From: Ichthyophthirius multifiliis
Lineage: Eukaryota; Ciliophora; Oligohymenophorea; Hymenostomatida
DNA length: 29,314 nt
NCBI RefSeq assembly: GCF_000220395.1
Contig: NW_004086408.1
Location: forward strand, 1-29,314
Direction of reading: 5' to 3'
The translations under genes and the position numbers were made by a program. How positions within the stretch are numbered: position 1 is the first letter of the stretch; every line of letters starts with the position of its first letter. This document shows positions 23,179 to 29,314 of the stretch, piece by piece. The notes under the pieces are model-generated. The model worked only from the letters and a program-made list of their open reading frames with translations. It made no database searches and was not told where the DNA came from.

Positions 23179-24030
23179 ATGGGAAGAAAAAAATACGATT
23201 CAAGAAGCAAAAGCAAAAGTAGAAGTCGCAGCAGAGAAAAAAAACATAAAAAACAATAATAATAATAATAAGAAAAAAAAAGGACAAAATTTTCAGACGC
23301 CCCGATCTAACCTTTAAATTAATAATCGGACAAGCCATCTGGTGAATGGAACTAAGATAAATATTGCTTTAATCCAAATCCTACATTAGATGATCAATTA
23401 AAAACTCAACTAAAATCCATTTTAGATGATGCTTAAAGAAAGCATGATTTAGGAAATCCACATGATATAGAAATAAAATCATAAAACTTAAACGCCTTAG
23501 TATTATAATAGGCAGGTATATAAGCATAACCTTAACCTTAGGAAGATTTGCAAAGTCAATTGGGTATGAAAACAATTGTTAGAACTATTGATATTCCCAC
23601 AGATAGCAGTTTTAATTATGTAGGATTGATTATAGGACCTAAAGGGTCAAATTAGAAAAGAATATAGGAAAAAACTAGGTGTAAGATTATTATTAAAAAC
23701 GAACCTCCAAATCCTAATATTTAAATTTACGGACTAACAGAAAAAGAAGTGGCAGAGGCTTGTTGTGAAATTGAAAGAATTCTCTTTAGTGATGAGGCTA
23801 CTAGAAATAAAATTAAAAGCGAATAGTTAAAAGAGGTTGTTGCGGATCATAATAATAATTGTTAAGGAGTTAATCCTAATACAGCTTAAAATAAATTTAT
23901 TGTCAAAGTTCCTATTAATTATGTTGGTAATTATTTAAAAAAAAATAAAAAATTAAATAGACATAAATATTTTTATATTTATAAATATATTTTTAAATAT
24001 AAAAAAAATTATATATATATTTAATTATAT

Positions 24031-24066
<36 letters not shown>

Positions 24067-24674
24067 AAGGATTAGTTTTAGGTAAGGGTGGAGAGACAAT
24101 AAAATAAATTAAAAATTAAAGTTAAGCTTCATATATTTTAATGGATTCGAATTAAAATTAAGGAGAAGAATTTAAAGATTTTACTGTATATGGTACTAAA
24201 GAATAATGTGAATTAGCAAATAAACTTATTTTCGATTATATTGAATAATATAAAAATAATACAAAAAAGGATACTTTTGAAGTTCCTGTGGAAATTGTGG
24301 GAACATTTATAGGAAAAAATGGATGTAATATTATAAATATAAACAGGTGTAGTGGTGGAGCGAAAATTGTGATGAATAATAATGTATTGAATGTCCAAAA
24401 AACACATAAAATATTTGAAATTATCGGAAATGATTCACAAATTTAAAACGCAAAACATTTGTGTTAGAATTTGCTAGATTAATTAACTTAATAATAATAA
24501 AGTACTTAATAATAATAAACTCCGGCAGCTTATAATCCTTAGATGGCTATGTAATATTAATATTAATAAATGCTTATGTAATAATAGTAATAAATGCAAT
24601 TGTAATAATATTATTATTAACTAAATTAACCTCAAATAGAAGAAATTACCCTGGATGATAAAAATAAGTAATGA
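23179..24674 (+). CDS. SR-type N-terminus plus three KH domains: RNA-binding, splicing-factor-like protein
   Basis: Two exons, 23179-23926 and 24070-24674, joined in phase across a 143-nt GT...AG intron filled with TA repeats; 450 residues. The N-terminus is a basic RS-like segment (SRSKSKSRSRSREKK) followed by five Gln in TAA codons. KH1 starts near residue 131 (GxxG loop GPKG at 153-156, in GLIIGPKGSNQKRIQEKT). KH2 has GKGG at 254-257 (GLVLGKGGETIKQIKN), with the intron falling just before it. KH3 has GKNG at 331-334 (GTFIGKNGCNI). The C-terminal tail is Gln/Tyr/Met-rich with AAYNPQMAMQYQYQQ. KH domains bind short single-stranded RNA or DNA. The SR start and domain order fit a nuclear pre-mRNA processing factor (SF1, KHSRP/FUBP or PCBP types), but I cannot assign one orthologue. 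Confidence 0.88.
23996..24065. repeat. TA-rich repeat inside the KH-gene intron
   Basis: TA dinucleotide runs make up most of the 143-nt intron (23927-24069). Confidence 0.85.
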
Positions 24675-25058
24675 AAATAATTTAAATATTTTGATATATT
24701 TTTTAGTTTTTTTTTCATTTATATTTTTTTCATTAATAAAAAAAAAATTTAAAAAAGATGTTAAAATAAAATGAAATTTTTTAAAAATTTACAATAAATT
24801 ATAAGTATTAATTAAGTAAAAAATATATAATTTTATTTATATTTTTAATTTTTTTTTACAAAAATGCTTTCTAATGGAAAGAAAAAATATTAAATAAACT
24901 ATTTAATATAAGTAAAAAAATATATTTTAATTAAACTTTTTTTAAAAAAAAAATACTTTCTAATATAAAGACTATTTAAAAACATAATAAATGTAAAAAA
25001 AATGTTATTATATATATTTCTATATTTTTTGGTAATAAAAATATTAATAATTTGTGTT
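24675..25058. other. Intergenic region between convergent genes
   Basis: AT-rich spacer between the KH gene and the CDK gene. Nothing recognisable. Confidence 0.6.
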
Positions 25059-26133
25059 TCAATCTAATAATTAATATTTACTCTTATCTAATTCATCAAA
25101 AAAAGGCTTTATATAAAAATATATATAAATATAAATAAATATATATAAATATATATATAATATTATATATATATATATATATATACATAATCATTTATAT
25201 ATATAAATACATTTTTATTATATAAATTTAAATTTATAATAATACATGTTCTAATGCTTCTTCTGCAGTAATTCTTTTAGTAGGATCTAATTAAAGCATT
25301 TTTTTAAGCAAATCAATACCTTTTGAATCTAAATTTGGGCATTATTTTTCCAAAGAAATTCCTTACCATTATGGGAAAGTACTCTTAAAATCTGGCAATT
25401 AACTAACTCCTGGCCATGTATTTTCTTTTGGAGTACCCATAATTCTAAAAATTTTAAAAATTTAATCTATCTCGCAATCTCCAACAAAAAGTGGCTATTT
25501 CATTGCCATTTCTGAAAAAATACACCCTAAAGACCAAATGTCGACTGGAGTAGAATATTATCTTGCACCTAGGAGAATTTCAGGAGGTCTATACCATAAA
25601 GTAACAACCTCATGGGTATATGTTTTCATAGGAAGACCAAAAGCCCTTGCAAGTCCAAAATCAGCTAATTGTACTTGACCTTTTTTATCTATTAAAATAT
25701 TCTAAGGTTTCAAATCTCTATGTATTATTCGATTTGCATGACAAACGGCTATTCCTAAAACTAATTAAAACATGTAATCTTTTACAATTTAAGGGGATAA
25801 TGGACCGCTAGTTAATTCAAGATATTTTTTCAAGTCATGGTCTAAAAAATCAAATATTAAATATAATTTGTTCTCACCATATACTAAGTCTTTTAAGCGA
25901 ATTACGTTTGGATGATTTATTTCTTTTAGTAATGATATTTCTCGAATTGCTGTGGATGGAACTCCCTCGTCTTCATGCTCTAAACGAATTTTTTTTAAAG
26001 CAATTGTTTGGTTGGTTTGTTTATCTATGGCCTTGAATACTACACCGTAGGTACCTTCACCAATTTTTTCGGTTCTTTAATATCTTTCAATTTCAGCTTG
26101 AGGATTGTTATTGTTATATGTATCCATATTCAT
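25059..26133 (-). CDS. Cyclin-dependent kinase of the CDK1/CDC2 (PSTAIRE) type
   Basis: Two exons, 25246-26133 and 25059-25106, joined in phase across a 139-nt intron rich in TA repeats; 311 residues, the normal CDK length. The glycine loop is GEGTYG at 25-30, with the inhibitory Thr28/Tyr29 pair at the usual place. The catalytic Lys is in ALKKI (47). The cyclin-binding helix is PSTAIRE at 59-65. The catalytic loop is HRDLKPQN at 138-145, DFG at 158-160, and the activating Thr is Thr173 in [10 protein letters not shown]. The final exon supplies [15 protein letters not shown], the conserved end of the C-lobe, which confirms the intron. It should phosphorylate Ser/Thr-Pro sites with a cyclin partner in cell-cycle control. 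The exact PSTAIRE paralogue (CDK1, 2 or 5) cannot be fixed from the sequence alone. The N-terminal 17 residues (Asn/Gln-rich) are an extension. Confidence 0.95.
25107..25245 (-). other. TA-repeat-rich intron of the CDK gene
   Basis: Donor after the codon for His in ALEH, acceptor before PFFDE. Filled with TA runs near 25120-25185. Confidence 0.85.
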
Positions 26134-26340
26134 TTGAATTTTTTTTAAATTAATTATTTATTTTTTTATTAAATTTTTAAGGTTTTTTATTTAAATATAA
26201 TTATTATATATGATTTAATATTTTTTTTAAAAAAAATATAATAAATAATGTTTTTAATATAAAACTTTAGAATATACTAATATTAAACAAACAAAAAGTT
26301 ATTAAATAATAAAATATTAAATACTATTTTTAATAAAATA

Positions 26341-26730
26341 ATACTATGCATATTTTTTCTTAAATATTACTCCTTTGAAATCCCTTATAACTATTTTTCT
26401 ATATATTTTTAATAATTAGAGTAGTTTAATTATAAAGTATCTAGTATTTTAATAATTCACACTAGGAATCATCTGAAGTATAGTTTTACCAATAATAATT
26501 ATAAATAAAATTCAATTATTTCCTAACACTATTAAAGGAGACTTTTCTGTATACCAAATTATGATGATTAGCATAATTAATACTAGGAACTTTCAAGTCT
26601 ATAAAAACAGCAACTCCATTATATTTATATATTGTATGCTTATTTAAATTTACGTAAAAATATAATTTTTTTATCTTTTCTTCTTTAATTTTTTTAAACT
26701 TAATAAATGATAAAAAAGTTCTTTATCCAT
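26341..26730 (-). CDS. Small protein of unknown function; 3' end not resolved
   Basis: ATG 26730 opens MDKELFYHLL. From about 26680 a second frame gives clearly coding-like sequence: KKLYFYVNLNKHTIYKYNGV, AVFIDLKVPSINYANHHNLV, then SFNSVRKQLNFIYNYYWQNY and TSDDSQCELLKY. The two frames join if a mini-intron of 17 nt (26683-26699) or 20 nt (26680-26699) is removed, or if the A7 run at 26666-26672 should be A8. No in-frame TGA occurs before the 5' end of the CDK gene, so the true stop is hidden by a further intron or a length error; the right end given here is approximate. Base composition is richer in G and C than the spacers. No family recognised. Confidence 0.5.
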
Positions 26731-27096
26731 TTTTATTTTCTCCTTTTTTTTGATAGAATTTTTAAAAAAACTAAAGAAAAAATAAAAATTAATATATGCT
26801 TTATTTAAGAATCACATTGAGCTTTAAAAAAGAATATCCGTTAATCAATAAAGTTATATGCCGAAAATATAATATTAGACTTTATTTTGATTTAAGTTTA
26901 AAGAAAAATTGATTTCGTATTTAAGGCATTTAATTATATTATAAAAATACAACTAAAACCAATTATATTTAAATATTATTTAATTAAATAAAAAACATTT
27001 TTATTAAAAATTGATTAAATAAAAAAAATAACTAAATTTAATAAATATAATATAATGTTTTTGGATAATAAATTTTTATAAAAAATATTTATTAAT
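26731..27096. other. Intergenic region between same-strand genes
   Basis: AT-rich spacer. The sequence just before the small gene's ATG is A-rich with a GGAG. Nothing else is seen. Confidence 0.5.
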
Positions 27097-28539
27097 TCAT
27101 TTAAATTCTTATTATAAAATTTCAATTAAATCAATATCTTTATATTTTTTTCCTTAAGACTCTAATAATTTATCAAAATTAATATTTCTTAAAAGGATAA
27201 TATCATTAATAAATAATGCCACTTTAATTTAGCAACAAAAAAGCAAATTTTCTCTATTTTTTTATTCGTTATATTTCCCTAAAAATAACTAAAATGTACT
27301 TTCCAACTATTAAATATATAAACCTTAAACAAAAGCGTTTACATCATTATTAATTTTATTTTTGAGATTTTCATAATCATTTTAATAATTTTATTTTAGA
27401 AAATTATCTAAATTCAAAAAATATTCCTAAAATTTATGATTAACAAATTCAAAATCAGATTTAACCAAATTATAAAAATTCTAAACTTATACATCTTTAT
27501 TATATAGTTTGATTTCTATATTTTAGATTAAATTTTTGAGTTCAAAAAGAACTTTTTTGAATAAATAATAGGTATCAAATCTACATTCACATTTATATTT
27601 TTAGATCATATTATCTCCTAGAGAATACAAAAACATAAAGCTATTTCTAAAATACATCGACTAGTATAAAAAATCATTCAAAAATTCAGTTTCTTAATTT
27701 CTAAAATTTGCAAAAAGCTCATTTTAAAATAAATCTTCAATTAAAATTCTTTTATTGCGACTTTTTTCAAGCATTTTTTTCAAAAGACTTTCTAAGTTTT
27801 TGGGTACTTATTTTTTATTTTTAACTTTAAAAGGTACATTGCATATTTTTTGCATTAAAACTTCTTAGTTTTCATCCTAAAAATAAGCTTCTCCAGTTAA
27901 AAGCTAATAAAAAATAATTCCGAGAGACCAAACATCCACCTACTCATTAAAATCTGCTTCTTAGAAATAATCTGGAGCCATGTATGCATTGATTCCTTTT
28001 TGAGAGTTAAGCAATATTTTTTTACTTTCAAAGCCGAAATCTCCTAGTTTATATGTACCTTCTTTATCAATGAAAATATTCGAAGGTTTTATATCGCCGT
28101 GTATTATTTCGTATTTCGATATATAATATAATGCATTTATCATTTAAAAAATTATTTACTAACTTTCTTTTTCATTAATGCCTTAAGGGTTTTTATTTAT
28201 TAGAGTTTCTAAAGTACCTTAAGAGCAGTATTCGAGAATTATATATATATTAGATTGAGTTCGGAAACAATCAAATATTTTCACTATATTTGAACATTAA
28301 TGATAATATTACATTTGAGATAATTTTTGGAGAACATTTACTTCTTCGCCTATCGAATTTAGTATTTGTTCACCATATTTTTCTTTTAAGTCAGAAATTT
28401 TAATAACTTTTATGGCTACTTAGAAATTTGTATTTAGTTATTGACCTTTATAGACTGTTGAAAACTTTCCAGTACCTATTTTTTCGGTTTCTTATAATAA
28501 ATATTGCTTATTGTTGTTTTAAATTATTTTTTGGTCCAT
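27097..28539 (-). CDS. Serine/threonine protein kinase with HGD catalytic loop and helical C-terminal extension
   Basis: Single exon, ATG 28539 to TGA 27099-27097, 480 residues. The kinase domain spans about residues 15-285: glycine loop GTGKFSTV (22-29), catalytic Lys44 in VAIKV, helix-C Glu65/66, catalytic loop IIHGDIKPSN (145-154), and DFG at 167-169, followed by a MAPDYF variant of the APE motif. Asp149, Lys151, Asn154 and Asp167 are all kept, so catalysis is plausible even though the HRD Arg is Gly148. Kinases lacking this Arg are often not activated by activation-loop phosphorylation. Subdomains IX-XI are recognisable (VDVWSLGIIFYQLLTGEAYF, KRILIEDLF). The C-terminal 195 residues are helical and charged (LESTFQLFLGKYNEQ), perhaps a regulatory or dimerisation region. 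The overall look is ULK/NEK-like; the subfamily is uncertain. Confidence 0.9.
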
Positions 28540-29314
28540 ATTTTATAAATTAATTTTTTTATTTTTATTTTGATATTAATAAGATTTGTTTTTAGTATGT
28601 TTTTATTATAATATTTATTTTAATGATTTTTTATTTATATATATTTTTTTAATAACTAAAATTTTTCATTTGTTTTTAAATTAAATTTTAATCAAAAATA
28701 GTATTTATATTTGATACTAAATATTTATTTAAAAATAATATTTAATTTAATTTTATTTTATATATTAATATATAAAAAAAAGTTAAATAATTTATATAAG
28801 TGATAGAAATCTTGATCAAGTAATTTTTAGATTCTTTATAGGTTTATTTTTATATCGATAAATCATTTTTTTATGTATAAAAAGAATAAAATAGATATAA
28901 TTTATAAATTATTTTTTTATAAATAAAAAAAATAATAATAAAAATAAATTAATATTTTATAAAATTTTAACATTGTCTTTTTTTTTATTTAAGCTGATTT
29001 TTTTATTTAAAATAACAATAGACAAAACAAAAAGAGGAAAAAAAAGGAATATGTTAATGTTTTTTGATTGAGTTTTTAAGATAAAATAAAGTAAAATATA
29101 TATAATATATTATCTAAAAAAAAAAGTATATATGTATTTTTATAAATTAATATTTATTATAATATTTTATTAAAAATATCATAATATTCTTTTATAAATA
29201 TATATTAATTATAATATAAAATGAAATATAATAAAATATTTTTTTATTATTACATCCAAATTATTGAAATAAAAAATTTAATTTGTAAACTTTTAAAAAA
29301 TAAATGTAATATAT
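28540..29314. other. Intergenic right edge
   Basis: AT-rich DNA upstream of the HGD kinase gene up to the window edge. I see no coding frame, RNA gene or telomere-type repeat in it. Confidence 0.5.

Noticed and set aside
23153-24407. Three minus-strand ORFs of about 60 residues
   Set aside because: All are antisense to the SR/triple-KH gene.
1-29314. tRNA, rRNA, telomere repeats, transposons and virus-like elements
   Set aside because: No cloverleaf, rRNA-like block, G4T2-type repeat, transposase, reverse transcriptase or capsid-like frame was recognised on either strand.

Overview
This window looks like protein-coding nuclear DNA from a ciliate. The base composition is extremely AT-rich. 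Long reading frames appear only when TAA and TAG are read as glutamine and TGA is the only stop (the Tetrahymena/Paramecium code). Genes are single-copy eukaryotic types interrupted by short GT...AG introns of about 25-145 nt. The AT content, intron style and code suggest an oligohymenophorean ciliate such as Ichthyophthirius or Tetrahymena, but the genus is an inference. Reading the window with the standard code gives only spurious short ORFs.

Layout, left to right: (1) a minus-strand protein with a dynein-stalk-like helical module, running off the left edge; (2) a divergent plus-strand Asn/Gln-rich protein; (3) a plus-strand protein of about nine exons and unknown function; (4) a minus-strand Gln-rich coiled-coil protein containing 134 consecutive Gln, encoded almost entirely by a perfect (TAATAG)66 hexamer; (5) a plus-strand protein with an N-terminal membrane anchor; (6) a minus-strand HAD-superfamily protein (DWDDT, ITNA, K and GDSHIE motifs); a 2.1-kb gene-poor stretch with a strong hairpin; (8) a plus-strand helical protein; (9) a minus-strand RING-H2 coiled-coil protein; (10) a plus-strand 120-residue protein with a probable N-myristoylation signal; (11) a minus-strand IQCH-like protein in nine exons; (12) a plus-strand SR/triple-KH RNA-binding protein; (13) a minus-strand PSTAIRE cyclin-dependent kinase; (14) a small minus-strand unknown protein; (15) a minus-strand protein kinase with HGD in place of HRD.

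The genes do not form an obvious pathway. Several are typical of a ciliated cell (IQCH-like, dynein-stalk-like, perhaps gene 3). The others are general regulators: cell-cycle kinase, ubiquitin-ligase-like protein and RNA-binding protein. No tRNA, rRNA, CRISPR array, telomere repeat, transposon or virus-like element was recognised.

The most notable signals are the 134-Gln tract written wholly in reassigned stop codons, the recovery of a complete IQCH-like gene, candidate mini-introns near 17-25 nt (or alternatively homopolymer length errors), and two perfect 13-14-bp intergenic hairpins.
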